A stretch of DNA of 64,000 nucleotides from Salana multivorans (GTDB lineage: Bacteria; Actinomycetota; Actinomycetes; Actinomycetales; Beutenbergiaceae): NCBI RefSeq assembly GCF_003751805.1, contig NZ_RKHQ01000001.1:2108001-2172000 (forward strand), read 5' to 3'. This document shows, one piece after another, positions 51,486 to 60,433 of this stretch; within the stretch, counting starts at the first letter, position 1; every line of letters begins with the position of its first letter. The translations under genes and the position numbers were made by a program. The notes under the pieces are model-generated. The model did no database searches. It was given only the letters and a program-made list of their open reading frames with translations, and had not been told where the DNA came from.

Positions 51486-52526
51486 GTGACGACCGATCAC
51501 GCACACACCCCCGGGGCCGGGCGACCGGCCCCGGGGGGTCCGGCCGCCGAGCCGGGCTCACCCCGGGGCGGCCAGCCCGCCGCCCCGAAGCACCTCACGG
51601 GCACGGGCCGGTTCGGCAACCGCCTCTTCGCCGGCATCTCGACGGGCTCCGGCATCCTCATCCTCGCGATCCTCGCCGCCGTCGCGTTCTTCCTCCTGCT
51701 CGAGGCGCTGCCGGCGATCACGTCGGCGCCCGAGGCCTACGCGGACTTCACGCGCGGCCTCAACCTCGGCCAGTACATCGGCCCGCTGGTGTTCGGCACG
51801 GTGCTCGCCGCGCTGCTGGCGCTCGTGGTGGCGGTGCCGCTCTCCGTGGCGATCGCCCTGTTCATCGCCCACTACGCGCCGAAGCGGTTCGCCGGTCCGG
51901 TCGCCTACGTCGTGGACCTCCTGGCGGCCATCCCGTCCGTCGTCTACGGCCTGTGGGGCTTCTTCTGGCTCGTCCCGCGCGTCGGCCCGGCCATGGACTG
52001 GGTCTCGGCGAAGCTCGGCTGGATCCCGCTGTTCGCGAACTACTCGCCGCCGGCCAAGAACATCTCCTCCGCCGCGCTCGTCCTCGCCGTCATGATCCTG
52101 CCGATCATCACCGCCGTGAGCCGCGAGGTGTTCCTGCAGACGCCGCGCCTGCACATCGAGGCGTCGCTCGCGCTCGGGGCCACCAAGTGGGAGGTCGCCC
52201 AGCAGGCGATCCTGCCGTTCGGCCGCTCGGGCGTCGTCAGCGCCTCGATGCTCGGCCTGGGTCGTGCGCTCGGCGAGACCATGGCGGTCCTCATGATCCT
52301 CGCGCCGTTCGCCAAGGGCTCCGAGATCTACAGCTGGCAGCTCCTCGCCAGCGCGCAGCACCAGACGATCGCCGCCAACATCGCGCAGCAGATCCGCGAG
52401 GCCAGCGGCATCTCCGTGAGCGTCCTCATCGCGAGCGGTCTCGCCCTCTTCGCCATCACCCTCGTCGTCAACATGCTGGCGCGCTGGATCGTCTCGCGCC
52501 GCGCCGCCTTCTCGGGAGCCAACTGA
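51486..52526 (+). CDS. pstC: Phosphate ABC transporter permease PstC
   Basis: A 346-residue membrane protein. A Pro/Gly-rich cytoplasmic N-terminus (about 40 residues) precedes six helices starting with GILILAILAAVAFFLLLEAL. The PstC marks I-P-S-V-V-Y-G-L-W-G-F-F and S-L-A-L-G-A-T-K-W-E-V-A are present. The GTG at 51486 follows AGGAGCGACCTC. It pairs with PstA to form the phosphate channel. Its stop overlaps the pstA start (TGATG). Confidence 0.95.
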   Translation: MTTDHAHTPGAGRPAPGGPAAEPGSPRGGQPAAPKHLTGTGRFGNRLFAGISTGSGILILAILAAVAFFLLLEALPAITSAPEAYADFTRGLNLGQYIGPLVFGTVLAALLALVVAVPLSVAIALFIAHYAPKRFAGPVAYVVDLLAAIPSVVYGLWGFFWLVPRVGPAMDWVSAKLGWIPLFANYSPPAKNISSAALVLAVMILPIITAVSREVFLQTPRLHIEASLALGATKWEVAQQAILPFGRSGVVSASMLGLGRALGETMAVLMILAPFAKGSEIYSWQLLASAQHQTIAANIAQQIREASGISVSVLIASGLALFAITLVVNMLARWIVSRRAAFSGAN

Positions 52527-53458
52527 TGACCACCGTCCTCGAGCGCAGCCCGGGCAGCGAGGCGCCCCCGCCGTCGTCCTCCCCGCTGACGACCGACGCC
52601 CGCGGCCGCCGGCGCAAGGCGACCGACGTGACGATGCGCGTGCTCGTGACCGCCGCGTTCCTCGTGGCGCTCATCCCGCTCATCAGCCTCCTGTACGAGG
52701 TCATCTCCCGCGGGGTCCGCATGCTGAGCTGGGAGTTCCTCAGCACGGACATGCAGGGCGTGTTCGGTGACATGACGAGCGGCGGCATCCTGCACGCGCT
52801 GCTCGGGACGGTCCAGATCACGGCGCTCGCGACGCTCATCTCCGCGCCGATCGGTCTGCTCGCCGCGATCTACCTCGTCGAATACGGCAAGGGCCGCCTC
52901 GCGCGCGTCCTCACGTTCTTCGTCGACGTCATGACGGGCATCCCGTCGATCGTCGCCGGTCTGTTCGCCGTCGCGCTCTTCGCCCTGCTCGTCGGCCCGG
53001 ACTACCGCTCCGGCCTCATGGGCGCGATCGCGCTGTCCGTGCTCATGATCCCCGTGGTCGTGCGCTCGTGCGAGGAGATGCTCAAGCTCGTCCCGAACGA
53101 GCTGCGCGAGGCGGCCTACGCGCTCGGCGTGCCGAAGTGGCTCACGATCGTCAAGGTGGTCCTGCGCACGTCGCTCGCCGGCATCGTCACCTCGATCGTC
53201 CTCGCGATCGCCCGCGTCATCGGCGAGACCGCGCCGCTCCTGCTCACGGTCGGCATCGTCACGCAGGTCAACACGAACATGCTCGACGGTCGCGTCGCGA
53301 CGCTGCCCGTGTTCGCCTACAGCCAGTACAGCCAGGACGCCCTCGGCGTCGGCGCCGACCGGGCGTGGGGGGCCGCGTTCGTCCTCATCGTCCTCATCAT
53401 GCTGCTCAACCTCGTGGCGCGGTTCATCTCCCGCCGCTTCTCCATCGCCGAGCGCTGA
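52526..53458 (+). CDS. pstA: Phosphate ABC transporter permease PstA
   Basis: A 310-residue membrane protein with six helices after a charged N-terminus. [13 protein letters not shown] and [15 protein letters not shown] are the PstA-type marks; [10 protein letters not shown] is the conserved later motif. The ATG shares one base with the pstC stop, so translation is coupled. pstB follows after 28 bases. Confidence 0.95.
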   Translation: MTTVLERSPGSEAPPPSSSPLTTDARGRRRKATDVTMRVLVTAAFLVALIPLISLLYEVISRGVRMLSWEFLSTDMQGVFGDMTSGGILHALLGTVQITALATLISAPIGLLAAIYLVEYGKGRLARVLTFFVDVMTGIPSIVAGLFAVALFALLVGPDYRSGLMGAIALSVLMIPVVVRSCEEMLKLVPNELREAAYALGVPKWLTIVKVVLRTSLAGIVTSIVLAIARVIGETAPLLLTVGIVTQVNTNMLDGRVATLPVFAYSQYSQDALGVGADRAWGAAFVLIVLIMLLNLVARFISRRFSIAER

Positions 53459-53486
53459 CCGCGCTACCTCGGAAGGACCCCACCCC

Positions 53487-54266
53487 ATGTCCAAGCGCAT
53501 CGACGTCAGCGACCTCGACATCTACTACGGCGACTTCCTCGCCGTGAAGGGCGTGACGATGGCGATCGAGCCCCGCTCGGTCACCGCGCTCATCGGCCCG
53601 TCCGGCTGCGGGAAGTCCACGTTCCTGCGGACCCTCAACCGCATGCACGAGGTCATCCCCGGCGCCCGCGTCGAGGGGAAGGCCGTCATGGACGGCCTCG
53701 ACCTCTACGGCCCCGACGTCGACCCGGTGCAGGTGCGTCGCCAGATCGGCATGGTGTTCCAGCGGCCTAACCCGTTCCCCACGATGTCCATCGAGGAGAA
53801 CGTGCTCGCCGGCGTGCGGCTCAACCGCGGCCGGCTCTCCCGCGCGGAGTCCGCCGAGCTGGTGGAGCGCTCGCTGCGCGGCGCCAACCTGTGGAACGAG
53901 GTGAAGGACCGCCTCGACAAGCCCGGCTCGGGCCTGTCCGGCGGGCAGCAGCAGCGCCTGTGCATCGCGCGCGCGATCGCCGTCCAGCCGCAGGTGCTGC
54001 TCATGGACGAGCCGTGCTCGGCGCTCGACCCGATCTCCACGCTCGCGATCGAGGACCTGATCCACGAGCTCAAGGAGGCGTACACGATCGTCATCGTGAC
54101 GCACAACATGCAGCAGGCCTCCCGCGTCTCCGACCGCACCGGGTTCTTCAACCTCGAGGCGACGGGCAAGCCGGGGCAGCTCGTGGAGATCGACGACACG
54201 ACGACGATGTTCTCCGCCCCCCGCGAGAAGTCGACCGAGGACTACATCTCCGGCCGCTTCGGCTGA
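53487..54266 (+). CDS. pstB: Phosphate ABC transporter ATP-binding protein PstB
   Basis: A 259-residue ABC ATPase: Walker [10 protein letters not shown] (37-45), Q-loop region [11 protein letters not shown], signature L-S-G-G-Q-Q-Q-R, Walker B V-L-L-M-D-E-P and the switch His in V-T-H-N-M. It drives phosphate uptake with PstSCA on the cytoplasmic side. It is the only ABC ATPase gene in the window and serves phosphate, not sugar. The ATG follows GGAAGGACCCCACCCC. A strong stem-loop ends the operon; no phoU gene follows directly. Confidence 0.97.
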   Translation: MSKRIDVSDLDIYYGDFLAVKGVTMAIEPRSVTALIGPSGCGKSTFLRTLNRMHEVIPGARVEGKAVMDGLDLYGPDVDPVQVRRQIGMVFQRPNPFPTMSIEENVLAGVRLNRGRLSRAESAELVERSLRGANLWNEVKDRLDKPGSGLSGGQQQRLCIARAIAVQPQVLLMDEPCSALDPISTLAIEDLIHELKEAYTIVIVTHNMQQASRVSDRTGFFNLEATGKPGQLVEIDDTTTMFSAPREKSTEDYISGRFG

Positions 54267-54332
54267 TCCCGCGCCCGACCCTGCCCCGACCGCGGCCCCG
54301 CCGCCCGGGCACCGACGCCGGCCCTCCGGCCC

Positions 54333-54399
54333 GAGCTCGACCCCCGCGCACGCCGACACCGACCCCCGGGCCGAGTCGGCTGGCGCGGGGGTCGAGCTC
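54333..54399 (+). terminator. Terminator-like hairpin after pstSCAB
   Basis: GAGCTCGACCCCCGCGC (54333-54349) has its exact complement at 54383-54399, giving a perfect 17-bp stem. The 33-base loop contains a smaller CCGAC/GTCGG hairpin. It lies 66 bases after the pstB stop and before the next promoter region. Confidence 0.8.
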
Positions 54400-54425
54400 G
54401 TCGTGCGCCCCACCGAGGACTTTTG

Positions 54426-54437
54426 CGAGTACACTCG
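54426..54437. promoter_or_regulatory. Candidate TetR operator upstream of the membrane protein gene
   Basis: CGAGTACACTCG is a perfect 12-bp dyad, overlapping a possible -10 (TACACT, 54430-54435), about 35 bp before the membrane-protein start. The TetR-family gene immediately downstream of that gene is the natural candidate regulator. Confidence 0.55.
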
Positions 54438-54470
54438 TGCTAAATAAACCTCGAGGGAACGGGACCGGAC

Positions 54471-55025
54471 ATGATCCTCGCGCTGATCGTGGCCTGCGAG
54501 GTCGGCTTCTGGGTGGCGATCCTGTCCGGCCTCGCCGTCCGCTACCTGCTGCGCCGGCCGCGTCTGGGCGCCGGGCTGCTGATCGCCGCGCCGGTGATCG
54601 ACGTCGTGCTGCTGGTCCTGGTCGCCATCGACCTGCTGCGCGGGGGGACGGCGTCGTGGGAGCACGGCCTCGCCGCCATCTACATCGGCTTCTCCGTGGC
54701 CTTCGGCCACCCGATCATCGCCTGGGCCGACGTCCGGTTCGCCCACCGGTTCGCCGGTGGCCCGAGGCCCGAGCAGCTCACCGGCACCAGCTACACGGTG
54801 AAGTGCTGGAAGGACGTCCTCCGCTCGCTCCTCATGGCCGCGGTCGCTGGCGCCATCGCCGGCGGACTGATCCTGCTCGTCGGCGACCCCGCGCGGACCG
54901 GCGCGCTGGCCGCGACCTTCCGCATCCTCGGGCTGATCCTGACCATCGACCTGCTCTGGGCGATCAGCTACACGATCTGGCCGAGGCGAGAGGTCACCGC
55001 GTCCCGGGGGGCTTCCGTAGGCTGA
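54471..55025 (+). CDS. Membrane protein of unknown function
   Basis: A 184-residue protein with five likely membrane segments, roughly residues 2-24, 36-58, 66-82, 119-138 and 149-166. The loop V-R-F-A-H-R-F-A-G-G-P-R-P-E-Q-L is polar. It resembles uncharacterised small actinobacterial membrane proteins often paired with a TetR regulator; I assign no function. The ATG follows GAGGGAACGGGACCGGAC. It is preceded by a perfect dyad, and the TetR gene starts 5 bases after its stop, so the pair is probably a self-regulated unit. Confidence 0.85.
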   Translation: MILALIVACEVGFWVAILSGLAVRYLLRRPRLGAGLLIAAPVIDVVLLVLVAIDLLRGGTASWEHGLAAIYIGFSVAFGHPIIAWADVRFAHRFAGGPRPEQLTGTSYTVKCWKDVLRSLLMAAVAGAIAGGLILLVGDPARTGALAATFRILGLILTIDLLWAISYTIWPRREVTASRGASVG

Positions 55026-55030
55026 GTGCC

Positions 55031-55633
55031 GTGCCCCGCCTGATCGACGTCGACGCGCGCAACGCCGAGATCGCCGCCGCGTCGCTGCGCGTGCTGGAGC
55101 GCGACGGGCTCGCCGGACTGTCCGTGCGCAGGGTCGCGGAGGAGGCCGGGATCGCCACCGCCTCGCTCCGGCGGGCGTTCCCCACCCAGCACGCCCTTCG
55201 CGAGCACTGCCTGGCGCTCGTCGAGGAGCGGGCCACCGCGAGGATCAGGGCGCTCCCGCCGGACCTGACCGGACGCCGACTGGTCGAGGCGATGCTCGCC
55301 CAGCTCCTTCCCCTCGACCGCGAGCGTCGCACCGAGCTCGCGGCGCAGATCCAGCTCGGCGTCCTCGCGCTCACCGACCCGGCCCTGCGGGCCGCGGCCG
55401 TCCGGCTCGACACCGCCGTCGGGCGCGCGTGCCGGGCCGCCGTCGCGATCCTCGCCGATGCCGGCCAGCTCGGGCGCGACCGCGACCCCGACTACGAGGC
55501 GCAGCGCCTGCACGCCCTGCTCGACGGCGCGGCGGTGCACGGACTCTGGGCGGGCGAGGCGACGCAGGCCGTGCACGCCCTCGACCTCGTCTCCCGACAC
55601 CTGGCGGAGCTGGCCGACGAGGAGTCAGGGTAG
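55031..55633 (+). CDS. TetR-family transcriptional regulator
   Basis: A 200-residue regulator. The N-terminal helix-turn-helix is V-R-R-V-A-E-E-A-G-I-A-T-A-S-L-R-R-A-F-P-T (about 31-51). An all-helical ligand/dimer domain with a TetR_C-like end (L-L-D-G-A-A-V-H-G-L-W) follows. The start is a GTG at 55031. TAGGCT at 55018-55023, seven bases upstream, could serve as a -10 for a leaderless transcript, lying in the last codons of the membrane-protein gene. It likely represses its upstream neighbour through the dyad at 54426. The ligand is unknown. Confidence 0.9.
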   Translation: MPRLIDVDARNAEIAAASLRVLERDGLAGLSVRRVAEEAGIATASLRRAFPTQHALREHCLALVEERATARIRALPPDLTGRRLVEAMLAQLLPLDRERRTELAAQIQLGVLALTDPALRAAAVRLDTAVGRACRAAVAILADAGQLGRDRDPDYEAQRLHALLDGAAVHGLWAGEATQAVHALDLVSRHLAELADEESG

Positions 55634-55642
55634 GGCGACGGG

Positions 55643-56680
55643 TCAGACCGGCAGGACGGCGCGCAGGAGCCAGAACGCCAGCGCGCCGAGCAGGCCGGCC
55701 GCCGGGATCGTCGCCGCCCAGGTGAGCGCGATGCTCCGCAGGACGCCCCAGCGCACGGCGGCGAGACCGCGGGTGGCGCCCGTCCCGGCGATCGCCGAGG
55801 TGATCGTCTGCGTCGTCGACACCGGGGCGTGCAGGCCCATCGCGGCGACGTAGAGCACGCTCGCCGCGACGGACTCGGCGACGAACCCGCGGGCCGGGTC
55901 GAGGTGGATGAGCCGACGCCCCAGCGTCCGGATGATCCGCCAGCCGCCGGCGTAGGTGCCGAGCGAGATCGCGGCGGCCGAGCACAGCTTGACCCACAGC
56001 GGCACGCTCGAGCCCGGGGCCGCCCAGCCGACCGTGAGCAGCGCGAGCAGGATGACCCCCATCGTCTTCTGGGCGTCCTGCAGGCCGTGCCCCAGCGCCA
56101 TCGCCGCGGCCGAGACGGTCTGGGCGGCGCGGAACCGGCGCGTCGTCGGTGCGGGCCGAGCCCCGCGGATCGCCCACAGCAGCGCCGTCATGAGCACGAA
56201 CGCGAGCGTGAAGCCGATGACGGGGGAGAGCAGCAGCGGCCACACGACGCGATCCATCACCTCGCCCCACTGGATCGCGTACGCGCCCGCGAGCCCGGCG
56301 CCGACCAGCCCGCCGATGAGCGCGTAGGAGGACGACGACGGCATCCCGAGCCGCCAGGTCAGCAGGTTCCAGCCGATCGCGCCGACGAGCGCCGCGAGCA
56401 CGACGACGAGCGCGGCTCCGGCCATCCCCTCGGGCACGGTCCCCGGCTCGGCGCCGGGTGGCGCGAGCGTCACGATCCTCGTCGCGATCGTCTCCGCGAC
56501 GGACGTGCCGAGCAGCGCGCCGACCACGTTCATCACCGCGGCCATGACGAGGGCGGCGCGCGGGGTGAGCGCCCGCGTCGAGACGGACGTCGCGATGGCG
56601 TTCGACGCGTCGTGGACGCCGTTCGTCCAGGCGAAGGCCAGGGCGACGGCGACGATGACGACGACGAGGGCCGCCTCCAC
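55643..56680 (-). CDS. PiT-family low-affinity inorganic phosphate transporter
   Basis: A 345-residue membrane protein with about ten segments. PiT marks are F-A-W-T-N-G-V-H-D-A-S-N-A-I-A-T near the N-terminus and the repeated A-L-G-H-G-L-Q-D-A-Q-K-T-M-G in the second half. It moves metal-phosphate with protons. The GTG at 56680 follows GGGAGGGTTGAC, and that GTTGA also carries the stop of the DUF47 gene one base upstream, so the two are co-translated. It is convergent with the TetR gene. The pair DUF47-PiT is a standard actinobacterial phosphate unit. Confidence 0.95.
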   Translation of the reverse strand: MEAALVVVIVAVALAFAWTNGVHDASNAIATSVSTRALTPRAALVMAAVMNVVGALLGTSVAETIATRIVTLAPPGAEPGTVPEGMAGAALVVVLAALVGAIGWNLLTWRLGMPSSSSYALIGGLVGAGLAGAYAIQWGEVMDRVVWPLLLSPVIGFTLAFVLMTALLWAIRGARPAPTTRRFRAAQTVSAAAMALGHGLQDAQKTMGVILLALLTVGWAAPGSSVPLWVKLCSAAAISLGTYAGGWRIIRTLGRRLIHLDPARGFVAESVAASVLYVAAMGLHAPVSTTQTITSAIAGTGATRGLAAVRWGVLRSIALTWAATIPAAGLLGALAFWLLRAVLPV

Positions 56681-56681
56681 G

Positions 56682-57314
56682 TCAACCCTCCCGCAGGGCG
56701 ATGGTCCCGAGCGCGCTCGCGACCTTCTGGAAGGAGTCGATGCAGTCCTCGAGCTCGTCGACGACCTCCTTGAGCGCCAGCACCCGGATGGGGTCGCTGC
56801 CGGCGGGGGAGGAGCCGTCGAACACCGAGCGCAGGAGGTCGCGGTGCAGGGCGTCGCCCTCGTCCTCGAGCCGGGTGATCTCGGCCAGCGGCTCGCGCAG
56901 GCGGTGCAGCGAGCGGAGTCGGTCGACGGCGTCGACGGCGAGCTCGGCGCAGCGCTGGATGACCTCGGCCTGGCGCACCACACCGGGCGGCAGCGTCTCG
57001 ACCCCGTACAGCACGATGTGCTCGCCGACCTCGTCGAGCTGGTCGACGCAGTCGTCGAGGGCGGCCGCCAGCAGGTACACGTCGGCCGGCTCGAGCGGGG
57101 TGACGAAGACCTCGGTGACCCGGCGCAGCGCGGCCCTGGCGTCCTCGTCGGCGTCGTGCTCGACGGCGCGCAGGCGCTCGGCGAGCGCGGGGCGGTCCTC
57201 CGGCAGGGCGCCGACGAGCTGCGCGAGGAGGTCGGCCGCGACCGGGAGGTGGCGCGCGAGCGCTCCGAGGAGCTCGAGCACGCGGTCCTCGCGAGGGGTG
57301 AGGCTGAAGCGCAC
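56682..57314 (-). CDS. DUF47 (PhoU-like) phosphate transport regulator
   Basis: A 210-residue all-helical PhoU-like protein. R-F-S-L-T-P-R-E-D-R-V-L-E-L-L begins the first helix. Acidic helix ends such as E-H-D-A-D-E and L-E-D-E-G-D-A-L-H-R-D-L (metal-cluster-type motifs) occur in both halves, and E-V-V-D-E-L-E-D-C-I-D lies near the end. The start is a GTG at 57314 without a clear ribosome-binding site. Such proteins act together with the adjacent PiT transporter, probably as its regulatory partner. Confidence 0.9.
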   Translation of the reverse strand: MRFSLTPREDRVLELLGALARHLPVAADLLAQLVGALPEDRPALAERLRAVEHDADEDARAALRRVTEVFVTPLEPADVYLLAAALDDCVDQLDEVGEHIVLYGVETLPPGVVRQAEVIQRCAELAVDAVDRLRSLHRLREPLAEITRLEDEGDALHRDLLRSVFDGSSPAGSDPIRVLALKEVVDELEDCIDSFQKVASALGTIALREG

Positions 57315-57454
57315 GGGCGGGCCGATCGGTCGTGGTCCGGGAGGTGCCAGGGGATGGCAGCGGCGCCGGACCGGGAAGCGCCTCTCGGCGCGTGGCCGCT
57401 CGTAGCGGCAGAAATTGGAGCCCGGGGCTTGCCCGGCCCGACGCCAGGACGAGT

Positions 57455-58150
57455 CTACGACAGGGCGGGCGCCGGCGTCGGCGGGTCGAACCGGTAGCCG
57501 ACGTTGCGCACCGTCCCGATGAGCGTCTCGTAGTCGATCCCGAGCTTGGCCCGCAGGCGCCGGACGTGGACGTCGACCGTCCGGGTGCCGCCGTAGTAGT
57601 CGTACCCCCAGACCTCCTGGAGGAGCTGCGCGCGCGTGAACACCCGGCCGGGGTGCTGCATGAGGTACTTGAGCAGCTCGAACTCCTTGTAGGTGAGCTC
57701 GAGCGTGCGCCCGCGCAGGCGGACCGTGTAGCCGCCCGGATCGATCGTCAGGTCGCCCGCCTCGATCTCGCCGTCCTCGTCCCGCTCCGGAGCGCTCGCG
57801 CGGGCGCTGTCCCCGAGCAGGCGCAGCCGGCTGGCCAGCTCGGCCGGGCCGGCCGTGTCCAGGACGATGTCGTCGATGCCCCAGTCGGCGGAGACGACCG
57901 TCAGCCCGCCCTCCGTGAGCACGAGCAGGATCGGGACCGACAGGCCGGTCGAGCGGATGAGCCGGCAGGTCGTCCGCGCGGTGGCGAGGTCGCCGCGCCC
58001 GTCGAGGACGACGACGTCGGTCGCGGCCGCCTCCAGCACGGCGGACGGGGCCAGGTCGGCCATCTTGATCCGGTGCGGGACGAGCGCGAGAGCCGGCAGG
58101 ACGGCCGTGGCGCCGCCAGGTTCGGACGTGAGCAGGAGCAGATCGGCCAC
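57455..58150 (-). CDS. glnR: GlnR-type orphan OmpR-family nitrogen regulator
   Basis: A 231-residue regulator. The receiver-like domain opens M-A-D-L-L-L-L-T-S and includes [10 protein letters not shown] (Asp50 at the phosphorylation position) and the GlnR-typical [20 protein letters not shown]. The OmpR winged helix begins [12 protein letters not shown] and continues [17 protein letters not shown], then [14 protein letters not shown]. The receiver segment closely follows Streptomyces GlnR, which controls glutamine synthetase and ammonium uptake and works without a cognate kinase. The GTG at 58150 follows GGAAGGACACGC. It lies by phosphate genes as in other actinobacteria. Confidence 0.9.
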   Translation of the reverse strand: MADLLLLTSEPGGATAVLPALALVPHRIKMADLAPSAVLEAAATDVVVLDGRGDLATARTTCRLIRSTGLSVPILLVLTEGGLTVVSADWGIDDIVLDTAGPAELASRLRLLGDSARASAPERDEDGEIEAGDLTIDPGGYTVRLRGRTLELTYKEFELLKYLMQHPGRVFTRAQLLQEVWGYDYYGGTRTVDVHVRRLRAKLGIDYETLIGTVRNVGYRFDPPTPAPALS

Positions 58151-58378
58151 GCGTGTCCTTCCCGGTGCGACGGGCCGCGCCGACGGTCCCTGCGATGCCC
58201 CGGGGCCGACGAGTCGGCGGCCCGGGACGACCCCCGGACCGACACCACTGTATTGCCCCGATGTCACGACCGTGTTGCCTGCCCCGTGCAGTACCGTGGA
58301 ACGGCTCCGCCGCGACCACGCGAGCGGGCGCGTGTCGCGGCACCGCCGCGCCGATCCAGCGAGCGCGAGGAGGGGCCT

Positions 58379-59113
58379 GTGGCTCGGACGCTGAGTCCGT
58401 CGGTCAGGGCCGTGCTGAGCGCGGTGGCCGCGGCGGCCGTCGCGGTCGGGTACGTCGCGTCGCCGACGGTCGGCGGCGTCGTCGTGTGCGTGCTCCTGGC
58501 GATCTTCGCCGTCGGCTGGCCCCAGCTCGTCGGGCTGCCGATCCCGTGGCAGCGCACGGCGCTCCTGCTCCTCGCGGGCGCCGGCGCCGGCTGGGCGGTC
58601 CTCACCTCGGGCAACCTCCGCCTGCTCGCGATCGTCGGGGCGCTCGGCGTCATCGGCGCGTTCGTCCTCGAGCTGCTGCGCCGGGACGGGCGCCAGCGCC
58701 TGGTCGACTCGCTCTCGGCGTCGGTCGCCGGCGTCGTCGTGCTCCTGTCCGGGGCGGCGTGGCTCGGGATGGGGCCGGACCCGATCGCGCTCGCCGTCGT
58801 CGTCACGACGGCGGGGACGCTGGCCGCCGGCGCCGCGGTCTCCGCGATCCACCTGCCGCCGTGGCCGCACGCCCTCGCGACGATCGCCGCTGCAACGATC
58901 CTCGGCGCGGGTGCGGCGCTCGCGCTGCCGGAGCTGTCCTGGGTCGCCGCGCTCATCGGGCTCGCGGCCGGGCTGGTCAGCTCGTCCGTGCACCAGGCGC
59001 TCGGCCGCTACCGCGCGGCGCGTCAGCCGCTCGCGGCCCTCGCGGCCGCGGTGCTGCCCGTCGTCATCGCTGGCCTGCCGGCGTACGGGCTGCTGCGGTA
59101 CTTCCTGCTCTAG
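58379..59113 (+). CDS. Actinobacterial membrane protein divergent from glnR
   Basis: A 244-residue protein that is almost wholly hydrophobic, with about eight membrane segments in closely spaced pairs and a short basic cytoplasmic loop ([12 protein letters not shown]). I do not recognise a family with known function. The GTG at 58379 has AGGAGG six bases upstream. It is divergent from glnR across 228 bp and could share its regulatory region. Its last 50 bases overlap the end of the convergent SGNH gene. Confidence 0.85.
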   Translation: MARTLSPSVRAVLSAVAAAAVAVGYVASPTVGGVVVCVLLAIFAVGWPQLVGLPIPWQRTALLLLAGAGAGWAVLTSGNLRLLAIVGALGVIGAFVLELLRRDGRQRLVDSLSASVAGVVVLLSGAAWLGMGPDPIALAVVVTTAGTLAAGAAVSAIHLPPWPHALATIAAATILGAGAALALPELSWVAALIGLAAGLVSSSVHQALGRYRAARQPLAALAAAVLPVVIAGLPAYGLLRYFLL

Positions 59114-60287
59114 CCCGTCCCCGGACGAGGTCGGCGACGACGGCGGCGGCGCGCTGCCCGATGAGCTCGTGCGCCGGCGGGTCGGGGTGGAGCAGGTCCG
59201 CCATCGGGGTCGCGGCGTCGTCGGCCTCCCCGTAGAGGTCGAGCCCGTCGAGGTGGTGCAGCTCGTGGTCGCCGGCCGCGCGGCGGTCGGCGACGATGCC
59301 GGCGATCAGCTCGCGCATCGCCCGCAGCGTGAGCGCGCCCTCGGCGATCCGGTCCGGCGAGCCGAGCGAGCGGAACCGGACCTCGGGCAGCCGCGCCGGG
59401 TCGATCATCGTCGGCCCGGGAAGGTCCTCGCCGATCGGGCAGAAGATCGGGGACACCACGAGGAGGGGCGTGTCCGGGTGGCCCTCGCGGATCGTGTCGA
59501 GGAAGCCGTGCAGGAGGGGGCCGAACACGCGGCGCCCGTACGCGTCGGCGTTGAGCACGTTGATGCCGACCTTGACCGAGACGACGTCGACGTCGAGGTC
59601 GCGGATGGTCCGGGCGACGAACGGGTCCATGAGCGCGGCGCCGCCGAACCCGAGGTTGTGGAGGTCGAGCCCGGCCCGCCGCGCCGCGACGCCGACCCAC
59701 GTGCGCGCGGGCGATGCCGCCTCGGCGCCGTGGCTGATCGACGAGCCGTAGTGGACCCAGCGCGGGCCGTCCGACGGCTCGGCCGCCGCGAGGTCGTCCG
59801 CCTCCAGGGCCAGCAGGCGGACGCGGTCGCGGTAGGGGAGCCAGATCTCGACGGTGCGCCGGCCGCCGCCGGGCGGTGCCGGCGGCAGGGCGAACGTGAC
59901 GGTGAGCTCGTCGCCGGGGTCGTCGTCGACGGTCGCGGTCGCGCCGTCGGCCCGGAGCAGGCCGACGCGGCCGCCGGTCGGGACCGACGTCGCGACGACC
60001 TCTCCGTCGATCACCGCGTCGAACGGCCCGCAGTCCCGCGCGGGAAGCGCGGGTGCCGGCGGCACGGGCTCGAAGAGCTGGCGGCTCGCGCGCACCCGCA
60101 GCGCCAGCCGGTCCGACGCCGTGGCGAACCGCAGTCGCACGCCCGAGCCCTGCGTGACGTTGAGGCCGTAGAGCTCGCTCTCGTACTGGGCGCGCGTCCA
60201 GGCGGGCAGGCGGTGCGGGAGCAGGCCGTGCGGGGTCTCCTCGAGCCACGCCGCCCCGAGGACCTCGATGCGGGGGTCGGTCATCAT
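59064..60287 (-). CDS. SGNH/GDSL-type hydrolase (probable carbohydrate esterase)
   Basis: A 407-residue protein. An N-terminal beta-rich domain (about 1-180) is followed by an SGNH hydrolase domain. [11 protein letters not shown] carries the nucleophile Ser, L-G-F-G-G-A-A and V-G-I-N-V-L-N supply the Gly and Asn of the oxyanion hole, and L-L-H-P-D-P-P-A-H holds the catalytic His. There is no signal peptide, so deacetylation of imported oligosaccharides is plausible. Two ATGs (60287 and 60284) are adjacent; the first is given. The gene is divergent from the third sugar importer. Its 3' end runs 50 bases into the convergent membrane-protein gene. Confidence 0.85.
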   Translation of the reverse strand: MMTDPRIEVLGAAWLEETPHGLLPHRLPAWTRAQYESELYGLNVTQGSGVRLRFATASDRLALRVRASRQLFEPVPPAPALPARDCGPFDAVIDGEVVATSVPTGGRVGLLRADGATATVDDDPGDELTVTFALPPAPPGGGRRTVEIWLPYRDRVRLLALEADDLAAAEPSDGPRWVHYGSSISHGAEAASPARTWVGVAARRAGLDLHNLGFGGAALMDPFVARTIRDLDVDVVSVKVGINVLNADAYGRRVFGPLLHGFLDTIREGHPDTPLLVVSPIFCPIGEDLPGPTMIDPARLPEVRFRSLGSPDRIAEGALTLRAMRELIAGIVADRRAAGDHELHHLDGLDLYGEADDAATPMADLLHPDPPAHELIGQRAAAVVADLVRGRARAGSTAAARTPAGQR

Positions 60288-60351
60288 GGTCGCGACGCTA
60301 CCGCCTCGGCGCCCGATGTGTAACGATTTAGCAACGGCGCGATGCGGGCGG

Positions 60352-60398
60352 TTGACGCGAGTGAAGCGATTCAATATGCTCCCCTTTGTACCGATTCA
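60352..60398 (+). promoter_or_regulatory. Promoter with two LacI-like operators for the third sugar importer
   Basis: TTGACG (60352-60357) and TATGCT (60375-60380) at 17-bp spacing make a strong sigma-70 promoter. TGAAGCGATTCA (60362-60373), an imperfect dyad, lies within the spacer. TGTACCGATTCA (60387-60398), sharing the CGATTCA half-site, lies just downstream of the -10. The pair is well placed for repression, but no LacI gene is in view next to it. Confidence 0.7.
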
Positions 60399-60433
60399 AT
60401 CCCTCGGTTCCTCGAGCAAGGAGGCTCTGTCCC

